A stretch of DNA of 64,000 nt from Labrenzia sp. 011 (GTDB lineage: Bacteria; Pseudomonadota; Alphaproteobacteria; Rhizobiales; Stappiaceae): assembly GCF_003075075.1 (NCBI RefSeq), contig NZ_QCYM01000001.1, positions 310,001 to 374,000 of the forward strand, given 5' to 3'. Below, piece by piece: positions 8,282 through 17,707 of this stretch. Below the pieces are notes generated by a model. The model was given only the letters and a program-made list of their open reading frames with translations. It did not search any database and was not told the origin of the DNA. A program made the position numbers and the translations under genes. Within the stretch, counting starts at the first letter, position 1; each line of letters opens with the position of its first letter.

Positions 8282-9307
8282 ATGTCTCTTTCCGACGCCG
8301 CGCTTCCCTTCGAAGATATCCGCAACCTGGTCAGGTCGATGCCGGGGCCGGATGAAGAGGCGGTGCGGAAAGTAAAGGCCCGCGACGCGCAGCTGACCAA
8401 GCCTGCCGGTTCGCTGGGAAGCCTTGAGGATATTGCCGAGTGGCTGGCGGCCTGGTCCGGCAATGCGCCGCCGAAGATCTCCCGCCCGCTGGTCGCGATT
8501 TTCGCAACCGCCCATGGTGTCGCGGAAGAGGGCGTGTCGGCCTTTCCGAGTTCGGTCAACCAGCAGATGGTGGAAAATTTCGCTGCCGGCGGCGCGGCCA
8601 TCAACCAGCTCTGCCGGGCCTATGACATCGGGCTGAAGGTCTTCGATCTCGCGGTCGAGATGCCGACCCCGAGCATCACGCGCGAAGACGCCATGGACGA
8701 GGCCAATTGTGCCGCGACCATGGCCTATGGCATGGAAGCCCTCGCCGGTGGCATAGACCTCATCTGCCTGGGAGAAATGGGCATCGGCAACACCACGGTT
8801 GCCGCTGCCGTACTCAACGGTCTGTTCGGCGGCAGGTCCGAAGACTGGATCGGCCGCGGAACCGGCGTCAACGATGAGGGACTGGCCCGCAAACGGGAGG
8901 CCGTTCAAAAGGCGGTGGATCGCTTGAACGGCGAGAAAGACCCGCTGGAAATCCTGCGCCGGATCGGCGGGCGGGAAATTGCCGCCATGGCGGGCCTCAT
9001 CATTGCCGCGCGTCTGCAGCGCGTGCCCGTGATCGTCGACGGCTTCGTGACCACCGCAGCGGCGGCGGTGGTGCATGCGATGGATCCGGCCGGACTGGAT
9101 CACTGCCTGTTCGCCCACGTCTCGGCGGAACAGGCCCATGCGAAAGTGCTGGAGCACATGGGCAAGACAGCCCTGTTCGATTTCGGCATGCGGCTGGGTG
9201 AGGGAACCGGAGCGGCCCTAGCGGCGGGTGTCGCCAGGGCGGCCGCCGAAATGCATTCCGGCATGGCCACATTCGCCGACGCAGGCGTTTCCGCAAAAGC
9301 CGAGTGA
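8282..9307 (+). CDS. cobT: Nicotinate-nucleotide--dimethylbenzimidazole phosphoribosyltransferase CobT
   Basis: Makes alpha-ribazole phosphate from nicotinate mononucleotide and 5,6-dimethylbenzimidazole for the lower ligand of cobalamin. The protein has 341 residues, close to the family norm. Recognisable parts are KPAGSLGSLEDIA near the N-terminus, FATAHGVAEEGVSAFP, GEMGIGNTTVAAA, GRGTGVNDEGLARK, DGFVTTAAA, and the C-terminal LFDFGMRLGEGTGAALA with the catalytic glutamate. Divergent from cobS, with 131 bases between the two chosen starts. I see no cobalamin riboswitch in that gap. Confidence 0.95.
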   Translation: MSLSDAALPFEDIRNLVRSMPGPDEEAVRKVKARDAQLTKPAGSLGSLEDIAEWLAAWSGNAPPKISRPLVAIFATAHGVAEEGVSAFPSSVNQQMVENFAAGGAAINQLCRAYDIGLKVFDLAVEMPTPSITREDAMDEANCAATMAYGMEALAGGIDLICLGEMGIGNTTVAAAVLNGLFGGRSEDWIGRGTGVNDEGLARKREAVQKAVDRLNGEKDPLEILRRIGGREIAAMAGLIIAARLQRVPVIVDGFVTTAAAAVVHAMDPAGLDHCLFAHVSAEQAHAKVLEHMGKTALFDFGMRLGEGTGAALAAGVARAAAEMHSGMATFADAGVSAKAE

Positions 9308-9337
9308 GATGAAACGGGGGGCACCCCCCCGGGGCCG

Positions 9338-10960
9338 TCAGGCCGTGCGGGTCGTCCGGTCGCCTCGGGCCGGCGCCTGATCGTCCGGATCCACCCAGTC
9401 CACATCCGGCGAATAGTTCATCACCCGGGCGCGCGGCAGGGTGACGATCACTTCGGTGCCTTCGCCGGGTCTGGATTTCAGGTTGAAATTGCCGTCATGC
9501 ATGGCGATGAGCGCCTGCACGATGGACAGGCCGAGGCCGGTGCCCGGTTCGGCACTCTTGATCGCATGGGACCCCTGGCCGAAAGCCTCCAGAACGGTCG
9601 GGATTTCGTCGTCCGGGATCCCTGGACCGGTATCCGTGATGGAGACGAATTGTCCGCCATCGGAAGTCAGGCCGACCTTGATCTGCACCTTGCCGCCGGA
9701 CGGCGTGAACTTGACCGCATTCGACATGAGGTTCAGCACCACCTGACGCAGCGCGCGTTCGTCGGCCCAGACCTTCGGCAGGTCCGGTTCGTGGATGTGA
9801 CGCAGCTGGATGGATTTCGCCTGGGCGCGCACCTTCATCATGCTTCCGCATTCCTCGACGACATCGTCCAGAAACAGCGCTTCCTCATGCAGTTCGTGCC
9901 GGCCGGCCTCGATCCGTGACAGGTCGAGGATTTCGTTGATCAGGTTGAGGAGGTGCTGACCGGAGCCGTGAATGTCTTCCGCGTAGGAGCGGTAATTCTT
10001 GTTGTGCATCACCCCGAGCACTTCATCCTTCATGATCTCGGAAAATCCGAGGATCGCATTCAGCGGAGTGCGCAACTCGTGGCTCATGGTCGCCAGAAAA
10101 CGGGATTTGGCGATATTGGCGGATTCGGCCCGCCGGCGGGCTTCGTCCGACATGGCGTTCGCCGTTTCCAGCTCAGCGATGAGGTGATCCTTCTCGGCCC
10201 GGTATTCCAGCATGGTATTGGCATTTTTGAGAAGCTGGTTGCCGAGAATGAAGAAGAACCCCTGAGCACCGATCGCCATCGCCGCCAGCGTGTAATGGAT
10301 CGGGTCGACCTGCCTGAGGAAACTGAATGTGACCACGAGGGTCATCGGCAGGGTGCTGGCCAGCAGGCATCTGGGCAAGGTGGCCGATTGCATCGTGTTC
10401 ATCGCCACGACGATCAGCAATGTTGCAAAATGGAAGATCACGAAACCTTCGCCGGCTTCAGCGGTCTGGGGCAGCAGAAAGAAGGAGGCCCAGCTGCAAC
10501 CGTAGACAAAGTCGCCGAGCGTGAACCGCTTGCGCCAGTAGATCCGTGCCTTCTGCTCCGAGGGCGCCTTCTCATATGCATGGCTGGCGACCACCATCGC
10601 CACATGGGTGCACAGGGTCACGATAAACCATGCGCCGATGAGAACCGGGTTGATCCACAGAACGGATATCGCCGCCACGATCAGCGCCAGCAGCGGGACG
10701 GCATAGGCGGCATTGATGCGGGTGTCGGCGAAAAGGTGCTGACGGTCGAGATCGAAGGTGCTGTGGCGATATTCCGGAGTGCCAAGGCGGCTGCGCACGT
10801 TTTTCATGCCGCGCGCCATTTCCCTGCGCCGCATGGCCCGCTGCTCGTTGATGGCGAATTTGTCTTCGCCGCCGTCTGACGAAAGAGATTCCATTAGCCG
10901 CCCGGAGGGTATTGATTTCGTTATCGCGTTACTGCTTGTTTGGGTAGACTGACTCACCAT
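9338..10960 (-). CDS. Membrane sensor histidine kinase (PleC/DivJ-like HisKA)
   Basis: Two-component sensor of 540 residues. About five or six hydrophobic helices lie between residues 85 and 245 and there is no large periplasmic domain. A coiled linker (residues 255-285) leads to the HisKA domain with H-box FLATMSHELRTPLNAILGF (phospho-acceptor His294), then the N-box NLMSNAVKFT, G1 DTGPGIPDD and G2 GTGLGLSIVQALI of the ATPase domain. The H-box is of the PleC/DivJ/PdhS type common in Alphaproteobacteria. No response regulator is adjacent. The start is uncertain: at 10960 the AAGGA box abuts the ATG, and internal starts such as 10894 are possible. Its signal is unknown. Confidence 0.88.
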   Translation of the reverse strand: MVSQSTQTSSNAITKSIPSGRLMESLSSDGGEDKFAINEQRAMRRREMARGMKNVRSRLGTPEYRHSTFDLDRQHLFADTRINAAYAVPLLALIVAAISVLWINPVLIGAWFIVTLCTHVAMVVASHAYEKAPSEQKARIYWRKRFTLGDFVYGCSWASFFLLPQTAEAGEGFVIFHFATLLIVVAMNTMQSATLPRCLLASTLPMTLVVTFSFLRQVDPIHYTLAAMAIGAQGFFFILGNQLLKNANTMLEYRAEKDHLIAELETANAMSDEARRRAESANIAKSRFLATMSHELRTPLNAILGFSEIMKDEVLGVMHNKNYRSYAEDIHGSGQHLLNLINEILDLSRIEAGRHELHEEALFLDDVVEECGSMMKVRAQAKSIQLRHIHEPDLPKVWADERALRQVVLNLMSNAVKFTPSGGKVQIKVGLTSDGGQFVSITDTGPGIPDDEIPTVLEAFGQGSHAIKSAEPGTGLGLSIVQALIAMHDGNFNLKSRPGEGTEVIVTLPRARVMNYSPDVDWVDPDDQAPARGDRTTRTA

Positions 10961-11026
10961 TCCTTAAGATCGTCCTCAGGATCGTGGTAAGCGAAAGGTT
11001 AAGCAGCGGATCAAAGGTGTAACTAG

Positions 11027-11665
11027 TTGTCCGGGAAGAAGAAAACCGAAGACATTGAGACGCTGGCCAAGCAGGTCCGCGCGTGCCGGATCTGTGTCGA
11101 AAATCCGCTGAAAGCACCGCTTCCGCATGAGCCGCGGCCGGTTCTGCAGGTGTCTTCCACCGCCCGGATCTGCATATGCGGGCAGGCGCCCGGAACGCGG
11201 GTGCATCTCAGCGGTCGGCCCTTCACCGACCCTTCGGGCGACCGGCTCCGAGACTGGATGGGGATCGGCGAGGATGTCTTCTATGACGCGGCGCGTCTGG
11301 CCATCATCCCGATGGGGTTCTGCTTTCCCGGCCTGGATGCCAGGGGCAGCGATCTGCCGCCGAGGCCCGAGTGCCGGAAGGCCTGGCATGACCGGCTCTT
11401 CGCCGCCATGCCGCAGATCGAGCTCGTGCTGACGATCGGCCAATATGCCCAGGCCTATCACCTGGGTGCGGGTCGGCGGAAAACGCTCACCGAAACGGTA
11501 GCCGGCTGGCGGGAGTATTTCGAGGCGGAGCCGGAGCCCGGGAAACACTCGGTGTTGCCGCTTCCCCATCCGTCCTGGCGCAACAACTCCTGGCTGAAGA
11601 AACACCCCTGGTTCGGCAGCGAGCTGCTTCCGGTCCTGAGAGCGGAAGTCGCCCGTCTGATTTGA
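11027..11665 (+). CDS. Uracil-DNA glycosylase family protein
   Basis: Protein of 212 residues with the uracil-DNA-glycosylase fold. Features are RACRICVENP near the N-terminus, the active-site-like ICICGQAPGTRVHLSGRPFTD, and the C-terminal LPLPHPSWRNNSWL, which corresponds to the HPS loop of UDGs. Whether it excises uracil or another base is not known. The start is TTG at 11027: an in-frame TAG lies immediately before it at 11024-11026, and AAAGG at 11013-11017 is well spaced, so a rare TTG start is the best choice. It diverges from the histidine kinase with 66 bases between. Confidence 0.8.
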   Translation: MSGKKKTEDIETLAKQVRACRICVENPLKAPLPHEPRPVLQVSSTARICICGQAPGTRVHLSGRPFTDPSGDRLRDWMGIGEDVFYDAARLAIIPMGFCFPGLDARGSDLPPRPECRKAWHDRLFAAMPQIELVLTIGQYAQAYHLGAGRRKTLTETVAGWREYFEAEPEPGKHSVLPLPHPSWRNNSWLKKHPWFGSELLPVLRAEVARLI

Positions 11666-11721
11666 GCGTTCGTAGCGGGGCGCTTGAGTGAATTCGAATA
11701 AAATTCTCAAATCAGCGTGAA

Positions 11722-11749
11722 TTGACAACTCTATTGAAATTCAGATACG
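11722..11749 (+). promoter_or_regulatory. Possible promoter of the Lrp-type regulator
   Basis: A perfect -35 hexamer TTGACA (11722-11727) with a weak -10 (GATACG, 11744-11749) after 16 bases, in an AT-rich stretch about 90 bases before the regulator start. Confidence 0.35.
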
Positions 11750-11836
11750 AGTTTTACCAGAATGGAGAAATGATTTCCCAAATTTCTTTGCCTGCATGAG
11801 CTGTCGGTTCTGCTGGCGAGCGCTGGATAATAGCTC

Positions 11837-12325
11837 ATGATTGACCGCATCGACCGCCGCATCCTGTCCATCCTGCAGGAGGACTGCACCGTACCCGTGG
11901 CCGAGATCGGCCGGCGCGTCGGCCTGTCGACGACCCCTTGCTGGCGTCGCATTCAGAAGATGGAGGAAGACGGCGTTATCACCGGCAGGGTCGCATTGCT
12001 CGATCCTGCGAAGATCAATGCCAAGGTCACCGCCTTCGTTGCCATCACCACCAACCAGCATTCCGAGGACTGGCTGAAAAAATTCGCAGACGTGATCCGC
12101 GAGTTGCCGGAGGTGATGGAATTCTATCGCATGGCCGGTCAGGTCGATTATCTGCTGCGCGTCGCGGTGCCGGACATCGAGGCCTATGATGTCTTCTACA
12201 AGAAGCTGATTTCCAAGATCGACATTTCCGACGTTTCCACGACCTTCGCCATGGAGCAGATCAAGAACACCACGGCCCTGCCGCTTGCCTATGTGGCGAC
12301 GGAAAAGTCTAAGTCGGATACGTAA
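11837..12325 (+). CDS. Lrp/AsnC family transcriptional regulator
   Basis: DNA-binding regulator of 162 residues. The N-terminal winged helix-turn-helix reads IDRIDRRILSILQED...VAEIGRRVGLSTTPCWRRIQKME, and the C-terminal RAM/AsnC domain contains VTAFVAITTNQ, PEVMEFYRMAGQVDYLLRV and the FTTF-like TTFAMEQIKNTTALPL end. Family members form dimers to hexadecamers and sense amino acids. The upstream 170 bases are AT-rich with near-repeats of AATTC, which could be autoregulatory sites. No metabolic gene is directly linked; the following genes belong to the AT-rich island. Confidence 0.93.
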   Translation: MIDRIDRRILSILQEDCTVPVAEIGRRVGLSTTPCWRRIQKMEEDGVITGRVALLDPAKINAKVTAFVAITTNQHSEDWLKKFADVIRELPEVMEFYRMAGQVDYLLRVAVPDIEAYDVFYKKLISKIDISDVSTTFAMEQIKNTTALPLAYVATEKSKSDT

Positions 12326-12483
12326 GATTCGGCAGAGACACCCAGTCGGCCTGAAACCGCCAGTTTCGAAGGTTGGGTTTTGGATCTGAAAATTCGTGCC
12401 TGCGCCACTATTCATCTCATGGGCGCGATTTTCACATGGGGCAACCTATGATAAATTGGTCACCTTCGTGGGAGGTGATGCCA

Positions 12484-12816
12484 ATGAACTATCAAGTGTT
12501 TTCATTCCTGGTTGTTTTAGTGGTCAGCACGATTTTCCAGCAGGTGACAATACCACATGCGTGGTCCCAAGAAAGCTTGACCGGCACATCTGATGCATCT
12601 TCGGATGGGCAGAATAATGTATTTTCCAACCAGGCCGACGAGAATGATCTGCAGGAGGAACATGAGCTCGATGATTGTATAAATAGGCATAGGAAAAATG
12701 GAACTCTAAATGCATTTACGTCGAATTTGTGTAGGCCTCAAGTTAGTATTCGTTCGGCGGAAAATTATACTTCTCATGAAGTTCCTAGGGAATATTTTAG
12801 GTCGTTCAGAAATTAG
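12484..12816 (+). CDS. Hypothetical secreted protein
   Basis: I do not recognise this 110-residue protein. It starts with a good signal peptide (MNYQVFSFLVVLVVSTIFQQ, likely cleaved around HAWSQES). The mature part is polar and rich in Asp/Glu/Asn, with two cysteines (DDCINRHRK and SNLCRPQ) that could form a disulfide. The start is set at 12484 because GGAGG (12471-12475) is 8 bases upstream; ATG 12478 is too close. By my count GC over 12481-12780 is about 43%, far below neighbouring genes, and codon use is correspondingly AT-rich (GTATAAATAGGC, AAAAATGG), so recent acquisition is likely. It is followed after 35 bases by a membrane-protein gene. Confidence 0.6.
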   Translation: MNYQVFSFLVVLVVSTIFQQVTIPHAWSQESLTGTSDASSDGQNNVFSNQADENDLQEEHELDDCINRHRKNGTLNAFTSNLCRPQVSIRSAENYTSHEVPREYFRSFRN

Positions 12817-12851
12817 GAATCTATCTTTTATAGGGATAGCGGAATTTGAGT

Positions 12852-13391
12852 ATGACAACTATTTTTCTTTGGCCTGCGGTGTGTCTGGGTACCGCTGGAT
12901 TCGTTTGGATTCTGGTGGTCTTTTTCCTTGAGAAAAAGATGCGTTCCAAGGTCTTTGTAGTGCTTCTCGGTTTGACTTCACTTGGCGCTACAGTAGGTAC
13001 ACTCGGCGGTTTGAGCCGGGAGGCCGCGGTCGGTGAAATAATGGCGGCTTCTCTCGGACTGCTTTCCGGCTTGGTGGTCTGGATTTTTGCTACAGATATG
13101 AGCAAGGGAACCAATTCTGGTACGATCGTATCGGTATGCGTCCTAGCCTTTTCGCTGTCGCTGTTTGTGGCGTATTTCGAAGCGTCCAACCGACGCGCTG
13201 CACCGGAGAGGTACCTGTTTTGGAGAACGCATTGCGTTGAAATATATAGCAATCACGATGTTATCGAGAATGCTCTTACGTTCAATATTGCATCTGAAGC
13301 CTTTGGAGAAATTTGCGCGAATATTTTCAAATATGATCGTTCGCTGTTGATCATGAACGAGAGCGCTCAACCCGCGCCAGCCCAGCCCTAA
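12852..13391 (+). CDS. Hypothetical four-helix membrane protein
   Basis: Unrecognised protein of 179 residues. Hydrophobic segments are at about residues 2-24, 33-53, 62-85 and 94-112, then a soluble tail containing WRTHCVEIYSNHDVIENALTF. This suggests a four-helix inner-membrane protein with a cytoplasmic or periplasmic C-terminal domain of about 65 residues. The start at 12852 has a weak GCGGA box; TTG 12846 is an alternative. Composition is less GC-rich than the chromosome around it, like the gene upstream, and the two probably form an acquired operon. No function can be assigned. Confidence 0.55.
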   Translation: MTTIFLWPAVCLGTAGFVWILVVFFLEKKMRSKVFVVLLGLTSLGATVGTLGGLSREAAVGEIMAASLGLLSGLVVWIFATDMSKGTNSGTIVSVCVLAFSLSLFVAYFEASNRRAAPERYLFWRTHCVEIYSNHDVIENALTFNIASEAFGEICANIFKYDRSLLIMNESAQPAPAQP

Positions 13392-13464
13392 GCCTCTTGT
13401 ATGTGTTCGTATGAACGCGGCAAGGGCCGACGTTGCGGATTAAGTCAATCTGTCGTGAATAACC

Positions 13465-14115
13465 CTATCCGGTCCCTTCCGGCAGCGAATGGCGGGCAAG
13501 AAAGCGGGCGATTTCAGCCTCTGTTGCCGTCCGGCCGGTAAAGATCTCCGCATAATGGGGCATGCGCTTCAGGCGCGGCGCAAGCGGCTCCTCCGGACCG
13601 TCCTTTTTCATCGAGATATAGCCGATCTGCGTCTGATAGACCGTGTTGGCCCGGATATTGGCATAGGCTGCCTCATAGCTGAAGCGTTCGAACATCGCCT
13701 GGAGCGCCTCGATCCGCACCCGGTCCGCTTCCTCCAGCAAACCGGCAAGCTCCGCGTCGGTGTGGGCCCAGTTGCGCACCGCGAATTCAAGACGCGAGTC
13801 GAAGAGGTCCGGCCGCAGCCAGAGGTCGAAGACATTCAGAACGGCCTCGGTGATGGTTTCCGCATAATCCTCGGTACGCCGGACGAGGTTGCCGGTGTTG
13901 CGGGCCTGCCAGTGGGTGACCAAGGCGTTCAGAAGGTCGTTGCGATCGGAAAAATGACCGTAGAAACTTGTGCGTGACAGGCCGAGCCGTTCCGCCAGAG
14001 GCATCACCTTGACGGCATCGATCCCGTTTTCCAGCAATGCTTCATACGCTGCCCGGATCCATATGTCCCGCGTCCCGCGCCAGCCGGTTGTCTTGTCGAT
14101 CAAAGCCTCTTTCAT
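13465..14115 (-). CDS. TetR family transcriptional regulator
   Basis: Repressor-type protein of 216 residues. The N-terminal helix-turn-helix domain reads WIRAAYEALLENGIDAVKVMPLAERLGLSRTSFYGHFSDRNDLLNALV, the classical TetR pattern; the remainder is the ligand-binding dimer domain. The gene is divergent from the flavin demethylase-Rieske operon, and the 170-base gap contains a palindromic operator overlapping the expected -10 position of the operon promoter. It is therefore very likely the local repressor of betaine demethylation, with the betaine or an intermediate as inducer (inference). Confidence 0.92.
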   Translation of the reverse strand: MKEALIDKTTGWRGTRDIWIRAAYEALLENGIDAVKVMPLAERLGLSRTSFYGHFSDRNDLLNALVTHWQARNTGNLVRRTEDYAETITEAVLNVFDLWLRPDLFDSRLEFAVRNWAHTDAELAGLLEEADRVRIEALQAMFERFSYEAAYANIRANTVYQTQIGYISMKKDGPEEPLAPRLKRMPHYAEIFTGRTATEAEIARFLARHSLPEGTG

Positions 14116-14156
14116 GCCAGATTACTAGCAATCGGCCGGTTCGGTCGCAATCGGAA

Positions 14157-14162
14157 TTGACA
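14157..14162 (+). promoter_or_regulatory. -35 hexamer of the demethylase operon promoter
   Basis: A perfect TTGACA. With a 17-base spacer the -10 element would fall at 14180-14185, inside the palindrome at 14174-14197. The -10 itself is poor (GACACG), so promoter position is approximate. Confidence 0.4.
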
Positions 14163-14173
14163 CATGTGTTTTC

Positions 14174-14202
14174 AAAAGCGACACGAATGTCGCTTTTGCG
14201 AC
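14174..14202 (+). promoter_or_regulatory. Probable TetR operator with three half-sites
   Basis: A perfect inverted repeat of 10-bp arms, AAAAGCGACA (14174-14183) and TGTCGCTTTT (14188-14197), separated by CGAA. A second inverted repeat overlaps it: GTCGC (14189-14193), TTTT, GCGAC (14198-14202). Three GCGAC-type half-sites thus lie within 25 bases in the gap between the TetR gene and the demethylase operon. Confidence 0.7.
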
Positions 14203-14285
14203 TTTCCACCGGGCGTGCCGGGGAACTAGTCTTGTGGTCAGCCCGGCCCGGGAATTGCGAGAGGCCGCGTTCAGAGGGAAGACGC

Positions 14286-16322
14286 ATGTCAAACGATCCG
14301 TTGCTGCAGCCGTACAAGCTGAAGTCCCTGACATTGAAAAACCGGATCATGATTACCTCTCATGAACCGGCCTACCCGGAAGACGGCATGCCCAAGGACC
14401 GCTACCGTGCCTATCACGAGATACGCGCCAGGGCAGGGGTCGCGCTGACGATGACGGCGGGATCGGCCGCGGTCTCAAGGGATTCGCCCCCCGTCTTCAA
14501 CAATATCCTGGCCTACAAGGACGAGGTCGTTCCCTGGATCAGGCGGTTGACGGACGCCTGCCATGAACACGGCTGCGCGGTGATGATCCAGCTCACCCAT
14601 CTTGGCCGGCGCACCAACTGGAACAAGGGGGACTGGCTGCCGGCCGTCTCGTCCAGCCACGCACGGGAAGCCGCCCACAGGGCTTTTCCGAAGAAAGTCG
14701 AAGACTGGGACATCAGCCGGATCATCGAGGATTATGTGAGTGCCGCCGAACGGATGAAGGCCGGCGGCATGGATGGTATCGAACTGCAGGCCTACGGTCA
14801 CCTGATGGACCAGTTCTGGTCGCCCCTGACCAATACGCTGGACGCTCCCTACAATGGCTCGCTGGAAAACCGGATGCGGTTTTCGCTCGAGGTGATCGAC
14901 GCCATTCGCGAGCGGGTCGGGAAAGACTTCATTCTCGGCATCCGGTTCACCGCCGATGAGAACCTGGACGGGGGGATATCGCCGGAAGAGGGGCTGGAAA
15001 TTGCCCGGCGTCTCAAGGCGACCGGCCAGATCGACTTTCTGAACGTCATTCGCGGCCATATCGATACCGATCCGGGACTGACGGATGTCATTCCGGTGCA
15101 GGGCATGCGCAACGCGCCCCATCTGGACTTCGCAGGGAAGGTGCGGAAGGAGACCGGCCTGCCGACTTTCCATGCGGCGAAAATCCCGGATGTGGCAACC
15201 GCGCGACATGCCATCTCCGAAGGTCTTCTGGACATGGTCGGCATGACCCGCGCCCATATTGCGGATCCCCTGATCGTCCGGAAGATCAAGGAAAAGCGGG
15301 AAGGGGACATCCGCCCCTGTGTCGGGGCAACCTATTGTCTCGACCGGATCTATCAGGGTGGTGAGGCACTGTGCATTCACAATGCGGCAACGGGCCGCGA
15401 ACTGACGATGCCGCAGGAAATCGAACCGGCCGATATCGGCAAGCGCGTCGTCGTCGTCGGGGCGGGGCCGGCCGGAATGGAGGCAGCCCGCGTGGCGGCC
15501 GAGCGCGGTCACCACGTCACGGTCCTGGAAGCGGCGCCACATGCGGGCGGGCAGGTCCGTCTGACGGCCCAGTCGGCACGCCGCCGCGAGATGATATCGA
15601 TCATCGACTGGCGCATGGAGCAATGCCTTGCGCGCGGTGTCCGCTTCCGCTTCAACGTTTTCGCGGAATCGGCGGATGTCCTGGCGGAAAATCCGGACGT
15701 GGTCATTGTCGCGACCGGCGGATTGCCGCACACTGAAGTTCTCAGCGAGGGCAACGAGCTCGTGGTGTCCTCCTGGGACATTCTCGCCGGAGATGTGAAA
15801 CCCGGAAACCGGGTGCTGATCTACGACGATGCCGGCGATCATCCGGCGCTCCAGGCGGCAGAACTCATCGCGGCGACCGGCGCCCATGTGGAGGTCATGA
15901 CGCCGGACCGGACCTTCGCGCCCGAGATCATGGCCATGAACCTCGTGCCCTATATGCGCGCCCTGCAGGAAAGGGATGTCCGTTTCACGGTCACCTACCG
16001 GCTGAAGGCGGTTCGGCGTTCGGGCAATCTGCTCACCGCGGTGGTCGGTACGGATTATTCCGACCACACGGAAGAAAGGGAGTTCGACCAGATTGTCGTC
16101 AATCACGGCACGGTGCCGATGGACGACCTCTATTTCGATCTCAAGCCGGACTCGAAAAATCTCGGTGCCGTCGACCAGGAGGCACTGCTCTCCGGCCGGC
16201 CGCAGCCGATCGAGGCCAATCCGGACGGGGCGTTCGCGCTTTTTCGCATAGGTGACGCGGTCTCGGCGCGCAACACCCATGCGGCAGTCTATGACGCCCT
16301 GCGGCTGGTCAAGGACATCTAG
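14286..16322 (+). CDS. N-methyl amine demethylase, OYE-type flavoprotein (DgcA/StcD-like)
   Basis: Flavoprotein of 678 residues that resembles dimethylglycine demethylase DgcA and N-methylproline demethylase StcD. The N-terminal 340 residues form an Old-Yellow-Enzyme TIM barrel (LKNRIMITSHEPAY, VMIQLTHLGRR, GMDGIELQAYGHL). A cysteine cluster follows near residue 345 (RPCVGATYCLDRIYQGGEALC), expected to bind a 4Fe-4S cluster. The C-terminal half has a dinucleotide-binding GAGPAGMEAARVAAERGH near 390 and a second nucleotide domain. Start 14286 is chosen from GAGGGAAG at 14273-14280; the frame continues upstream, but that part overlaps the operator region. The genes for a Rieske oxygenase and reductase follow, so it probably removes the second methyl group after the Rieske step. 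Confidence 0.85.
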   Translation: MSNDPLLQPYKLKSLTLKNRIMITSHEPAYPEDGMPKDRYRAYHEIRARAGVALTMTAGSAAVSRDSPPVFNNILAYKDEVVPWIRRLTDACHEHGCAVMIQLTHLGRRTNWNKGDWLPAVSSSHAREAAHRAFPKKVEDWDISRIIEDYVSAAERMKAGGMDGIELQAYGHLMDQFWSPLTNTLDAPYNGSLENRMRFSLEVIDAIRERVGKDFILGIRFTADENLDGGISPEEGLEIARRLKATGQIDFLNVIRGHIDTDPGLTDVIPVQGMRNAPHLDFAGKVRKETGLPTFHAAKIPDVATARHAISEGLLDMVGMTRAHIADPLIVRKIKEKREGDIRPCVGATYCLDRIYQGGEALCIHNAATGRELTMPQEIEPADIGKRVVVVGAGPAGMEAARVAAERGHHVTVLEAAPHAGGQVRLTAQSARRREMISIIDWRMEQCLARGVRFRFNVFAESADVLAENPDVVIVATGGLPHTEVLSEGNELVVSSWDILAGDVKPGNRVLIYDDAGDHPALQAAELIAATGAHVEVMTPDRTFAPEIMAMNLVPYMRALQERDVRFTVTYRLKAVRRSGNLLTAVVGTDYSDHTEEREFDQIVVNHGTVPMDDLYFDLKPDSKNLGAVDQEALLSGRPQPIEANPDGAFALFRIGDAVSARNTHAAVYDALRLVKDI

Positions 16323-16416
16323 AAATGCTGCATTGCACGCATTTTTCGGTGGACGCGTCCAACCTGCATAAGCCGATGCCGTTTTTGGCTATGGCACAGG
16401 CGATGGGAGCGCATAA

Positions 16417-17703
<1,287 letters not shown>

Positions 17704-17707
17704 CCCC

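Noticed and set aside
9315-9331. G6/C7 run after cobT as a terminator
   Set aside because: It can form a small GC stem, but there is no T-run and the loop is constrained. It may only be a homopolymer coincidence between two convergent genes.
14475-16280. A 601-codon open frame on the minus strand
   Set aside because: It is antisense to the flavin demethylase gene, rich in Arg/His/Gly/Asp with no family motif. High GC at third positions creates such shadows.
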